A stretch of DNA of 64,000 bases, taken from NCBI GenBank assembly GCA_023935145.1, contig CM043700.1:100420400-100484399 (forward strand). Reading direction: 5' to 3'. Both the position numbers and the translations under genes were made by a program. Below, piece by piece: positions 1 through 9,932 of the stretch (positions are counted from its first letter, which is position 1; each line of letters begins with the position of its first letter). This DNA is from Bretschneidera sinensis (Eukaryota > Streptophyta > Magnoliopsida > Brassicales > Akaniaceae). The notes beneath the pieces were generated by a model. That model was not told the DNA's origin. It made no database searches and was given only the letters and a program-made list of their open reading frames with translations.

Positions 1-845
1 TTACCCATCTCCAAGTTAGATGTCAGTGAAGAAGATCCTTCTTTGGAACTAAAGCTGGGTCTTTTATTCCCTCTGCCACTCACAGGCCTATTTTTCCTAG
101 CCCACTTTACTCCATTTTGAGCTGGGGGAAAAGATTCATCGGCTACAACCATAGTTATGGCCAAATCTTTCAGTTTTTGCCTAAAAAGCTCAGACTTGAC
201 CCACATTTTTAGCCCCTTAAGAAAATAGAACATCTTATCCTTTTCTAACATATCTCAGATGTCAAGCATTAGTCCCGAGAATTCTTTCACATAGTCTCAG
301 ACATTTTATGATTACCTTAACTCTCTAAGCTTATAGTAAGCCAAGTACTCCACATTTTCAAGAAAAAACTAGTTCTTTAACTCCCACTTCAAGTCATCCT
401 AAGTGTCGATGGCGCACCTACTATTTTGGATGTCATCATATTTTCCATGCCACCATAGTTTGGCATCACTTAACAAAAACATCACCGCCATGGATATTTT
501 TTCTTCCTCAGAGGCTATACAAATAACTCGAAAGTACTGTTCAATATCGAAAACGAAATTTTCTAAGGTTTTCGCATCGCGAACACCTTCATAACGGTGA
601 GGCTCGAGGACCTTCACATTTTCTCTGTCTAAGGTTCCAGTTGTGTTGTTGCCCACCGCTCTTATAAACAAGTTAACCTTGTTATTCACCTCCTCAATAT
701 CATTACGGATGGTTTCCACTGTCTCTTTCACATCATCAATTAGGGCATTCAATGTCTCAGAGATTTCCCTTTATGAGATCTCAAGCTTTATTGAACTCCT
801 ATAAAAGGATCTCAAATTTTACACAAGAGCTTCAAGGGCGCTCAT
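1..845 (-). pseudogene. gag of a Ty3/gypsy element (element L), broken
   Basis: Retrotransposon Gag (capsid) fragment on the minus strand, running off the left edge of the window. It can be read from an ATG at 845. It has the usual gypsy Gag pattern: an N-terminal coiled stretch (ETVETIRNDIEEVNNKV), then EPHRYEGVRDAKTLENF, then DAKLWWHGKY, and further down an LKDLAITMVVADES tail before a basic region. There are at least two stops before residue 40 and several more between 400 and 230, so it is dead. It differs from the Athila Gags in the rest of the window and is closer to the chromovirus-like Gag type. That lineage call is from memory of the family pattern. The primer-binding site and LTR follow directly at 931-1628, which fixes the orientation. 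Confidence 0.8.
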
Positions 846-930
846 ATTTGCTTCCAACTCTACCAACCGTTGGGAGTATTAGTGTTACGCGTAACCACCT
901 TGGTTGCACTATTCCAGATAATCGAGTCGT

Positions 931-942
931 GCTTTGATGCCA
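931..942 (-). other. primer-binding site of element L (initiator-Met tRNA type)
   Basis: Minus-strand TGGCATCAAAGC matches the plant initiator tRNA-Met complement TGGTATCAGAGC at 10 of 12 bases. It lies between gag and a sequence beginning TATCATAGTCC, a likely decayed TGTCA LTR end. The two mismatches are both transitions. Confidence 0.7.
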
Positions 943-944
943 AC

Positions 945-1628
945 TATCATAGTCCTAGTACTTTCCCTTAAAAGTGTAGGCCCGTGCGGCACTTATCTTG
1001 GTTCCCTCTAAGCAAGTCATCCTAGCTCACTCGAGTAGCTTTAAGGTTTACACACTCTACAACCAAAAAGGAACTCATTATCCACAAAATGATATCACAT
1101 AATAAGCTAAGGATCAAGCAACAATGAATAGGGGAAAGGTGCAACAAGCACTTAGAAAGCAACACACACCACACACAGTTGTGCTTCGGGGCACACGCCT
1201 AGATCACCAAGCACATACTAGCCAAAATAAGAAATAGCACATAACCAACTCTAGGCACATGGATGCTTAAAAGCTTCATTAATATAGGCATCTTACAAGC
1301 ATGTTGTGGGGGTAAGGGGCACAACCAAGCAACCAGTAGGAAAATATACTTAATCATGACCAGTGAGCAACTTGCTCACCCCCCTAAAAATTCTTAAGTC
1401 ATATGGGGCTCTAGTAACGGGAAACATTACATATACTAGAGCCATCACACTTCTAAAACACAAAATAAAATAAAATAAAGAATTAAAAATTTTCCATTAG
1501 GCAAAACATTACAAAGAGGCATGGGACTTGCAACCATAGGCATAATAAAAGGCTTTGGACAAGCACGAACTGTGACACTTAGCCAAGGAACTTCCTAAAT
1601 TATATCTTAGTAGATCACATAGGATATT
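945..1628 (-). repeat. partial 5' LTR of element L
   Basis: AT-rich non-coding sequence immediately outside the initiator-Met primer-binding site. It is therefore the 5' LTR of the minus-strand gypsy element, read right to left. The inner end is decayed (TATCA instead of TGTCA). The outer end is not seen because LTR J begins at 1629. No ORF is present. Confidence 0.55.
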
Positions 1629-3148
1629 TGATGAGAGTCCTAAAATGCATCCAAGCAATACTTAATTGTTAGCATTTTAGGGTTGATCAAGGTTGGAATT
1701 GCACTTTTATACCTTAATAACTCTAAAGTGTTATTCTTGAATCGTTGACTTATTTCAGTGCATTTTCAAGTACTTTGAGCTTAAAAAAGAGATAGAAAAG
1801 CTATCATCATTTTAAACACGAAGCTTCAAAGAATACTTGAGTGAGATAATGGTCACGGAAGAGCCAAGATGAAGAGAAACCAAGAAAAGAGTTTCACTAA
1901 ATTGCCAGAATTGCCCGTGCAGATCAATCATCTTTGCAGATTAAACTGTATTGATATAGGAAGAACCAGGAGATGAGCCATATATGCTTAGAAATATCCG
2001 AAAGCCTATTTTCTTGAGAATTTTATGGTTCATAAAAGGATTTTTCTAGAGAAAGTTATGGCCGTTTTAGTAGACACAGGTCAGGCCTCCAGATCAGCAT
2101 CCACCTAACGCCGCGCTCACTTTCCAGCGCTGCACCCTCACTTTCCAGCGCTGCACCCCTCACTTTCAAGTGCCCACTCGTTCCAAGACCAAATTAGGGC
2201 TGCATAATGACATTTTCTGGACCAAAATTCCCCTAACTACTTGTGATCTATAAATACATGCTTAAGGAGTGTGCAGCCAAGATCATTAATCAAGAAGGAG
2301 AAGAGAAAGAGGGGATCCAAGGGATCCAAATCCATAATATTTCTAAGTCTCTTGAGGGCTGGAAATCAAGGGGAGAGTATCTATATTGTTCATCCACCTT
2401 GAGCTCCATGGCCAACTAATCATCAAATAAGGAAAAGGGATTAATCCTTAGGGTTTTGTTCTTCCTTATTTCCTGCTCTTGATTCATTTGTATGGACTTA
2501 TTGTTAAAACATTGTCTATGATTTACTCTTTGATTAAGTAAGAAGGATTTGAGTTCATGTGATAGCTGTACTTTATATTCTTCTTCTTTTAGATTTTCTT
2601 AACCGGTGATTGCATGCTCCTCCCCCATATAAGTCTAGTCATGCTCTTCTTATGTGATGTTGGTTGGATGTGATTGATTCTGGTAGATCTATCTTATTGA
2701 TTCGTCCATTATTGCGATATTGTCATGGAGATATATTATTGTTTCTTGATAATCTTTAAAGATCGGTCATGTGTGCTTGAATCGGAATCAATGAGTAATT
2801 TGTAGCAATTACATTAGAGTTTATAAATGTGCTTGATTGAATATTTTCCGATTGCTTGTTTGGGATGTGAAACTTGCAATCGAGATAAAAAACAATTAAA
2901 TCGAGAGTGGAACAAGGCAACGAACCTAAGGAGGATTCTCGGAACCTTGTTATTTCTTATTTATATTTCATTTACATTTACACAATTTTTCTCACATTAT
3001 TTCATTATCAAAACTCAAAAATCTTTCGTTTAACTTTTATCGTTCATTTTAAGGTTCACACATTTCTTTTGTAATTAACTTGTTTCCCTGTGGAATCGAC
3101 ACCCCAAAGCTGTACTACAATAACCGCATTATACTTTGGGTGTAATCA
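1629..3148 (+). repeat. 5' LTR of Athila-type element J
   Basis: A 1520-bp LTR beginning TGATGAGAGTCC and ending GTGTAATCA, followed by a tRNA-Asp primer-binding site. A second copy of the same family is LTR G (39868-41362); the first 200 bp and the last 300 bp are close to identical by eye. A GC-rich run with repeated CTTTCCAGCGCTGCACC lies at 2108-2165 and a TATA box (TATAAATA) at 2249-2256. No ORF of note. Confidence 0.9.
2108..2256 (+). promoter_or_regulatory. LTR promoter of J: GC-rich direct repeats and TATA box
   Basis: Repeats of CACTTTCCAGCGCTGCACC at 2118-2165 stand out in an AT-rich LTR, and TATAAATA follows at 2249-2256. Position (about 620 bp into the LTR) and order match the other LTRs here. 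Promoter function is inferred. Confidence 0.55.
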
Positions 3149-3153
3149 AATTT

Positions 3154-3170
3154 TGGCACTGTTGCCGGGG
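3154..3170 (+). other. primer-binding site of J (tRNA-Asp)
   Basis: TGGCACTGTTGCCGGGG matches the Athila tRNA-Asp primer site TGGCGCCGTTGCCGGGG at 15 of 17 bases, 5 bp after the LTR end. Confidence 0.9.
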
Positions 3171-3376
3171 AAACACACTTAAGTATAAGGAATCTTGTCA
3201 ACTTTGAGTGTAACGGTAGAAGAATTGTAAATATTTTTCTTTTCAGCAGTTTGTAAATACAGTAATATTGTTCCTTTACCTTTGTTTTGATTTCCTAATT
3301 TTCTTTTATTATTCTGTTTTAATTTATTTTTTTTCCTATTTTATTTATTTTATTTCCCCTCTAAATTAATTAGTGC

Positions 3377-3965
3377 ATGCTTAGATCGAGAGATTCGCGA
3401 GGTAGATTCATTAGAGGACCCGAATTAGAGTTACCCTCTCCTTCCACATCCGTTGGTGAAACCTCGCCTAGATCAAACAATAGTGCACCTCCACACAAGA
3501 ATTTAGAGGATTTTGTTAACATGGCCGATAATCCTAATGAGAATGTTGTTAGGACACTTCAGGATTACCTTCACCCTACACGCACAGCCACACCATCATG
3601 CATCATGTTTCCAGCCAATACTCACCAACTAGATTTTAAAACAGGGATGATACAATTACTCTCTACTTTTCATGGCTTGGATAATGAAAACCCATATGTG
3701 CACATTAAAGAGTTTGATGAAGTAGTCGCGACTTTTCATAGTCAAGATGAAACCGATGACATTGTTAGGCTTAAGTTCTTTCCTTTTGCTTTGAAGGATA
3801 GAGCTAAGAGTTGGCTATACTCACTAAGACCATGATCTATTGGGTCGTGGACTGAGATGACTCGAATTTTCTTTAATAAATACTTTCCCCAACACAAGAC
3901 TGATGCTTTAAAAAGATAAATCTCCACCTTTGCACAAAAGGACAGCGAGACTTTGTATCAGTCTT
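3377..3965 (+). pseudogene. gag of Athila-type element J, 3' truncated
   Basis: Athila-type Gag starting at ATG 3377 after a 200-bp leader. It reads RTLQDYLHPTRTATPSC, then ENPYVHIKEF, then FFPFALKDRAKSWLYSLRP. The first stop (TGA at 3834) replaces the Arg codon CGA that copy B keeps, a CpG deamination. A second stop follows in LKR*ISTFAQ. The frame then reaches FAQKDSETLYQS and ends at about 3965, where the sequence switches to a minus-strand copia leader. Zinc knuckle, protease and all of pol are missing. Closest relatives in the window are the Gags of B and D. Confidence 0.9.
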
Positions 3966-4166
3966 TAATAAATACCCACAAATGTTTTCTTCAACCTCAA
4001 GAACACGATCGAAGATGGATCTTAACACCGTTCTTGAATCACTCTCAAGAACACGATCTGATCTTGATCTTTACTCCGTTCTTGAATCACCCAAGAAGTT
4101 GATATTTGATTCTTAGAGTCTTGACTCCGTCACCTTCTTTTATTGCTCTGATACCCAGCTGTGCAA
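3966..4166 (-). other. leader fragment of minus-strand copia element K
   Basis: Non-coding stretch lying inside (left of) the primer site of copia LTR K, so it should be the start of that element's internal region. It contains two near copies of CAAGAACACGATC and a second GCTCTGATACC at 4145. Everything further into the element is missing; the Gag of J abuts it. Confidence 0.5.
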
Positions 4167-4178
4167 GCTCTGATACCA
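4167..4178 (-). other. primer-binding site of copia element K (initiator-Met)
   Basis: Plus strand GCTCTGATACCA, i.e. TGGTATCAGAGC on the minus strand, a perfect 12-base match to the initiator tRNA-Met primer site. It sits one base from the LTR end. Confidence 0.85.
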
Positions 4179-4179
4179 C

Positions 4180-5114
4180 TATTGGAAATCACATTGACAA
4201 GATGCCCAGGTGGTGATCTTCCAAACACCCAAGTCTAGATTGATTTGTAAAAAAAAAGATACAGCAACTAAAGCAAGAAAGAAAAGAAGACAAGCAATTG
4301 TTATTGAGGTTCGGCAATAGCCTACATCCCCGTGAGTTCCTCTGAACTCTCTGCACTAAATCAATGGTTCTTTACAATCTAGCAACCCTCTTCAAGAAAC
4401 CTCAAGTTATTGAAGAAACCAAGAAGAGAAGAAAGAAGATGATAAGAACTATTACAATGCTCTCTATCAAATCTATACTACTCTCTCTTTACAACCAGCC
4501 TCACTACAATGAGTACCTCTTGTGTTTTGTGTCTTTGCACTCTCACATAATTCTCTCTTGTATGTCTGTCACTCTTTATAATTGATCTCAAATTATGTCA
4601 CAGTGTTAATGAGAATAACGCTAGGTGACCCTTTATATAGTGCACCAACTTCTGGTCCAATCTTGAGAGTCAATCTCCACCCTTAGATCTTGATGACCAC
4701 TCAACCATGGCCCTTGATCAATCCTTAGTGATCCTATGCATTTTGGACATGTCTCCACACACTTAACAAAGGCTGAATCAAATGGACTATGTGTGCCTTC
4801 AAGGTTCGGCCTGAAACAGGGCACAATTGCTGCCACTCTGTGAGCCGCGACCTGGGGTAGGGTGCGCCGCAACCTGGCCTTCCTCCATGCTGTGCTCTAT
4901 GGCCTGGACAAAGCTAGGCCATGGCCTGACCTGATGTATATATTTTCCAGCTTGTGTGCTTAGGTGCACACACTAGTGTGCCTACCTTTGCCTTGCTCCA
5001 AGGTGCCACGCACACTTGTGTGCACTTCTTTAACATGCTGAAATTTATTCTTCCAACCTTGTTTAGACATTAACCTTGTTTAAACCATGTTTAAACCTTA
5101 GACAAATACCAATA
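4180..5114 (-). repeat. 5' LTR of copia element K
   Basis: A 935-bp LTR on the minus strand. Its start is a decayed TGTTGGTATTTGTCTAAGG (5101-5114) and its end reads GTGATTTCCAATA. The same family is seen in element F (25114 and 39412-41823). A TATA-like box (TATATAAAGG on the minus strand) lies at about 4631-4640, and a GC-rich run at 4845-4880. The element's internal region lies to the left and is nearly all lost. Confidence 0.85.
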
Positions 5115-6604
5115 GTGCCACATTCAAGTTTCAGAACTTCTCTGAGGAGTCAGTCCATCTTCAACTTTTCCCTTTTTCTCTTCACGATAGAGCTAGAGCA
5201 TGGTTGGTTTCCAACACGTCCGGGTCTATTACATCTTAGGAAAATCTGTTGAGTAAATTCTATAATAAGTTTTTCCCAATGTCTAGAGTTAATGAGCGCC
5301 GAAAGGAGATTAGTTCTTTCACTCAGGAGGAGGATGAGAAGTTTTCTGAGAGTTGGGAGCGTTTCAAAGAGTTACTGATTAGATGCCCTCCACATGGATA
5401 TGAGAAGTGGAGACTCATTCAGTTCTTCTACCAAAGGTTGACTTAACCCAACCGTAGCATGATCGAGTCTATGAGTGGGGGGCATTCTTAAGTCTGACGG
5501 GGGATGAAGCATTCAAAGCATTGGACAAGTTGTCTGATAACTCGCAGCTGTGGGATTTTTCAAGCTGCCGGGATAAGTCCATTCGTGATCCTAAGAAAGG
5601 AGGCATCTATGAGAGTAAGGAAGACACTGATTTGAGGTTAAAGATAGATGCTCTCCACCAAGAAGATTGGCACTCTCCCTGTGGGCCAGTCCATTAATGC
5701 TGACAATACATTCAATAATGATAGTTGTTCCATCTGTGCTAGTCTTATGCATTTAGCATAGAATTGTCCATTAATGTCGGCTTTTATCGAGTATCTAATG
5801 GAACAAGTGAATGCTTTCAATGACTATCGGAAGCAATCAAATGGATCGTACTCTGAGATTTACAATCCATGGTGGCGGAACCACCCTAATTTTTCATGGA
5901 AGCATAACCAACCGATGAATCAGGGAGGAGCCGCTCATCATTCTCACAATCAATACCCTCCTGGATTTCCTCCACCAATTCCAAGTCATGGTTACTCAGC
6001 CCATCCAGCACCATCACCTACTTACCAAGCTCCCACTCAAGTGCCAGCGCCGGTTTCGTAGTCTTTAGAGGACACTTTCAAAAAGTTCATGAAGATGACT
6101 GGCCAATCCATCAGCAAAATGAGGAGTACTACAATAGTAAACACCCAAGCGATTGCCAACCTAGAGAGTCAAATGGGTCAAATCACAAGTCACTTAGGTG
6201 AAAGAGAGAAGGGAAAGTTCCCCAGTCAACCCGTGCCCAACCTAAAGGGACAGTTTCTGGTTGGAAATTCATCAACTCGTACGCATGGGCAGGAACAAGT
6301 GTAATCAATTATCACATTGAGTTTTGGGAGACAAGTGTACAATCAAGTAAAAGAGAACCTTGCTATGCAACAAGGGCAAGAAAGTGGCAACAAGGAGAAG
6401 AGAGATGTTGAGCCATCTACAGCTACACCTACTATTAAGGATCTTCCTAGGTTGTTTGTACCTAAATAGCCTTACCCTGAGAGATTACAAGCGCCCAAGA
6501 AAGGAGGGAAGTCTGAGGACATTTTAGAGGCATGTTTTGCTCAATTTGGAGATAATTTGGAGTTGGATAAGTTACTTGAGCAAGCGAATGCCATTTTGGA
6601 GTCT
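5115..6604 (+). pseudogene. gag of element A, 5' truncated
   Basis: The sequence enters Gag in the capsid domain (LFPFSLHDRARAWLV), continues through LLSKFYNKFFPMSRVNERR and ERFKELLIRCPPHGYEKW, and carries a zinc knuckle CSICASLMHLAxNC at about 5728-5770 with a stop inside it. A Pro/Gln-rich linker follows (5930-6060), then a coiled stretch around NTQAIANLESQMGQITSHL. The C-terminal end reads KSEDILEACFAQFG then LEQANAILES. In intact Athila elements 'EDILEA' leads into the protease and 'EACFAQFG' follows it, so the protease has been deleted here. About eight stops and one or two frameshifts are present. Confidence 0.85.
6600..6604. repeat. target-site duplication of B (AGTCT)
   Basis: AGTCT directly before LTR B; the partner is at 23880-23884 directly after the 3' LTR. 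Removing B and one copy rejoins the Gag tail '..ILES' to 'APRESSETEE', as in the unbroken copy in E (46780). Confidence 0.9.
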
Positions 6605-7907
6605 TGATGAGTGCCAAATATTGCATATCATGGCCCCTTAATTTACATTTGTTAACTTAGGAATTTTTTACTTTGAGTTGTTTTTTCCTTGTTTTACAGG
6701 TTTACAAGCACTTGGAAAGGAGTTTCACTAAATTGCCAGAATTGCCCGTACAGATCAGTCATTTTTAAAGATTAAATTGTATTGATTCAGAAAGAACCAG
6801 GAGATGAGCCATATATGCTTGGAAATATTCAGATGTCTATTTTTTGGGGAATTTTACGGCTCATAAATATGATTTTTCTAGAGAAAGTTATGGAAGTTTT
6901 AGTAGACAAAGGTCAGGTTGTGCGGGATTTCAGCGTGGGCAGAAGTTTTAAAGGGCATGTGAAGGCTTAAATCCCATATCCCACATCAATTGGAAACACA
7001 TTTCTATATCCAACGTCCCACATCGAATTGGAAACTCATTGCACTTATGGAGTTCCCCTATAAAGGCCCACCCCAATTTAGCTTTGGGGATCATCTGAGA
7101 GCAGATCTAGAGGGCTTTTGGGAGCAATCCAAAGGATTTTTTGAGGGAAAGCTAGGGAATCTCCAAGGCTTTGCTACCAAGGGGGATGCTCACAGCGAGA
7201 TCAAATCTTTCCCTTGAGGTTCTTGTTGTCCATTATATTTATGGGTGACTAAATTCTCAAGAAGGGCTAGGGATGAACTTGCATAGTTAATGGTATTTTC
7301 GTTTATTTTTAATTTACGTATGTGAGTTTCAATTACTAAAACTCTTTTGTTTTATCATCGGTGATATTTTCTTTTCTGAATAATCTTTGAATTATTCGGT
7401 TTATGGATTCAGTCATGCTTTTTCTATTGAATGGTTTAGCTATTTGATTATGTTGGGATTAAGTATTTATCTATATTGATTTAGTTCTTTGCTGCAATAT
7501 CATTTCCTGAGTATATTGTCGTCATTGAATTTTCTCAATAGTGATAATAATTGACGTATTTTTAAAGTGGTAAATGATTTTTCAAAGGGTTACATTTGGT
7601 TTAATCTTGGTTTATAAATCTATATCTTCCGATTGGAATTTTGGAAATTGAATTCCCAATTGAGTTATCCAATGAATTAAGAGAAATTAAAATACTAGAT
7701 TTGTGCAATGGATTCCCAACGCTTTACTGTTTATCAAATTGGCTTTACTTTAATTTGCATTTAAAATTAATCTTTATTCTCCATTAATCATTCGATATTT
7801 CTCTTTAGTTTCTTTGTTCCTTATACTATTCTTTTAATTTGTCTCCCTGTAGAATCGACACCCCAAAGTTGTGCTACAACTATCACGTTATTATTTGGGC
7901 GTAATCA
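6605..7907 (+). repeat. 5' LTR of B
   Basis: A 1303-bp LTR, TGATGAGTGCC to GTAATCA. Two 'cccacatCRR-TTGGAAACAC' type motifs lie at 6975-7035 and a TATA box (TATAAAG) at 7059-7065. It differs from the 3' copy by many substitutions and by lacking the 190-bp internal duplication found there. Confidence 0.92.
6970..7065 (+). promoter_or_regulatory. LTR promoter of B: repeated CCCACATC motifs and TATA box
   Basis: Direct repeats of the form CCCACATCR-TTGGAAACACATT stand just upstream of CCCCTATAAAGG. The same arrangement is seen in LTRs of A (50590-50700), E (44730-44825, 49085-49180), B 3' (22935-23020) and G (40370-40466). The conservation of motif and spacing supports a core promoter; function is inferred. 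Confidence 0.6.
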
Positions 7908-7912
7908 AATTT

Positions 7913-7929
7913 TGGCCTCGTTGCAAGGG
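7913..7929 (+). other. primer-binding site of B, degraded
   Basis: TGGCCTCGTTGCAAGGG against the tRNA-Asp site TGGCGCCGTTGCCGGGG: 14 of 17 bases match. It lies 5 bp after the LTR. Confidence 0.75.
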
Positions 7930-8083
7930 AGACGGTAGAAGAATTGCTAGATAGTTTTTCTTTTTAGCAGTTTGTAAAGGCGGTAACTTCGTTCCTTCTT
8001 TTAGCTTGCTGCATTATTTTTTTTCTTTTTCCCTTCTTTCTTTTTATAGTATTTTTTATTTTATTATTATTTTGTTACCTTGC

Positions 8084-9717
8084 ATGCACAAATATAGAGA
8101 CACTTTGGGTAAAGTTGCTTGTAGACCTATGTTAGAGTCAGAATTAATTTTTTTTTTAAAATTTTTTATTTGACAATCCATCTAGACCTGAAGAAATAGT
8201 GAACACGAAGATCAACCCACTAGGACCCTTCAGGATTACCTCCACCCTACACGCACAACCACACCATCATGCATTATGTTTCTAGCTAATACTTGCTAGC
8301 TGGAGTTTAAAACAGGGATGATACAGTTACTCCCTTACATTTCCTGGTTTGGAAAATGAAAACCCATATGTGCACATTAGGGAGTTCGAGGAAGTAGTTG
8401 TGACTTTTTATAGTCAAAATGCAACTGATGACATTGTGAGACTTAAGTTCTTTTCTTTCTCTTTGAAAGATAGAGCTAAAAGTTGGCTATACTCACTGAG
8501 ACCACGATCTATTGGGTCGTGGAATGAGATAACTCAGGTTTTCTTTAATAAATACTTTCCCAAACATAAGACCAACGCTTTAAAAAGGCAAATCTCCACC
8601 TTTGCACAAAAGGACAGTGGACTTTGTATCAGTCGTGGGAGAGATTTAAGGAGTTGTTGAGTATGTGTCCTCACCATGGGTATGAGAATTGGCACTTAGT
8701 GAGCTACTTTTATGAGGAACTTACACCTAGAGAGCGCCAATTTGTGGAGATGATTTGAAATGGTGAGTTCTTACAGAAAGATCATGATGAGGCCATAGAA
8801 TACCTCAATGAGCTTGTTGAAAAAGCTCACACTTAGACTGGACCTAGTGCTACTGAGAGCACAAATAGGTCACGCCCTACAGTAAACCCAAATGGTGGTG
8901 GAATTTACCATCTCAGGGAAGAGGATAACCTAAAGGCTAAGGTCGAGATGCTCACTAGGGAGCTAGATGTGTTAAAGACTATGGACTTAAAGCCAACACA
9001 CGTGGCTAATCATGCAGAATCTTTTGGACCATGTTTTATATCTGGCGGGGTAGATCATCTCGCTCAAGAGTATCCCACATTTGCTGAGATGAGAGGGATA
9101 TATGAGGAACAATGTAATGCCTTAGGTATATACAAGAAGCCATTTTCACCTTTCTCTGATACCTGTAATCTAGGGTGGCGCAATCACCCCAATTTTAGAT
9201 GAAAGTTTGAAAACCAGCTGCCTGCAATACCGCCTGGATCATATCCTGCACCATATCATGCACCTGAATCTTCTAGGAGTCCTTTAGAAGACACTTTACA
9301 TGCTTTTATTAAGGCACAGGGTAAGACTAACCAAAGATATGAATCGTTGATTACGCAGGTTATTGAAGAAAATAAGGAGATAAAGAGCTAAGTGTCCAAA
9401 TTGATGAGCTCCTTGAGTGTGAATGAGCGAGATAAGTTCCCTTCTCAAGCTCAGTCCACACCCCATGGTCAACACATGGCGCAAAAGAATCTGAATGATG
9501 TGAATACCATTGTAACATGAAGTGGTAAGTCATTATACATCCCAACAACGAACAAATAAGAGGATGTGGAAAAGGGTCAAGATAGTAGTGATGCCGAGCT
9601 GCCCAAGGAACCTGAGGTGACAAAGAGTCCTGTTAAGGTACCATTCCCTCAAGCTTTAAAATCAAGTAAGTGAACTCTGGATCCAAACAACGAAATCCTA
9701 GAGAATCTAAAGCAAGG
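8084..9717 (+). pseudogene. gag of element B (J/D type), broken
   Basis: Decayed Athila Gag. An ATG at 8084 opens a divergent N-terminus; recognisable sequence starts at TRTLQDYLHPTRTTTPSC (about 8215). It continues with ENPYVHIREFEEVVVTF, FSLKDRAKSWLYSLRPRS (the Arg lost in J and D is kept here) and FFNKYFPKHKTNALKRQIS. A zinc-knuckle remnant (CFISGGVDHLAQEYP) lies at about 9030-9070; two ligand positions are altered. The tail ends at 'NNEILENLKQ'. At least six stops and several frameshifts are present. At 9718 it runs without a protease into an RT fragment of another lineage. Confidence 0.85.
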
Positions 9718-9932
9718 TATTGTACTGGGGTACGTCATATCTCATCGGGGGATTGAGGTGGACAAAGCGAAGGTGGACCTGATTTTTAACCTTCCACCCC
9801 CACATACGGTGAAGGAGGTTCGTTCTTTTTCGGGCAATGCAGGATTTTACAGGCGATTTATCCAAGATTTCAACAAGATCACCATGCCCTTGTGCAAGTT
9901 GTGCGTCTGGCTGAAGACATTAAACTTAGCGT
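9718..9932 (+). pseudogene. short RT fragment of element B
   Basis: About 70 residues from the end of the RT domain: [20 protein letters not shown], then VKEVRSFSGNAGFYRRFIQ. The catalytic palm is absent. It matches the corresponding part of element A rather than D. It ends at 'CKLC' and passes directly into the 3' UTR motif TCTGGCTGAAGACATTAAAC. The right end of this piece is cut by C at 9933. Confidence 0.85.
9928..9932. repeat. target-site duplication of C (AGCGT)
   Basis: AGCGT before C; AGCGC at 21847-21851 after it, one transition apart. Removing C restores AAACTTAGCGCTCATGGGAG, as found uninterrupted in A (43525) and E (47370). Confidence 0.85.

Noticed and set aside
3154..3170. Fragments of tRNA genes
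   Set aside because: The matches are primer-binding sites, complementary to tRNA 3' ends and placed right after LTRs; no full tRNA is present anywhere.
4364..4585. Plus-strand 73-codon ORF in the copia LTR K
   Set aside because: Lies within a minus-strand LTR, no homolog pattern, hydrophobic low-complexity peptide typical of chance ORFs.
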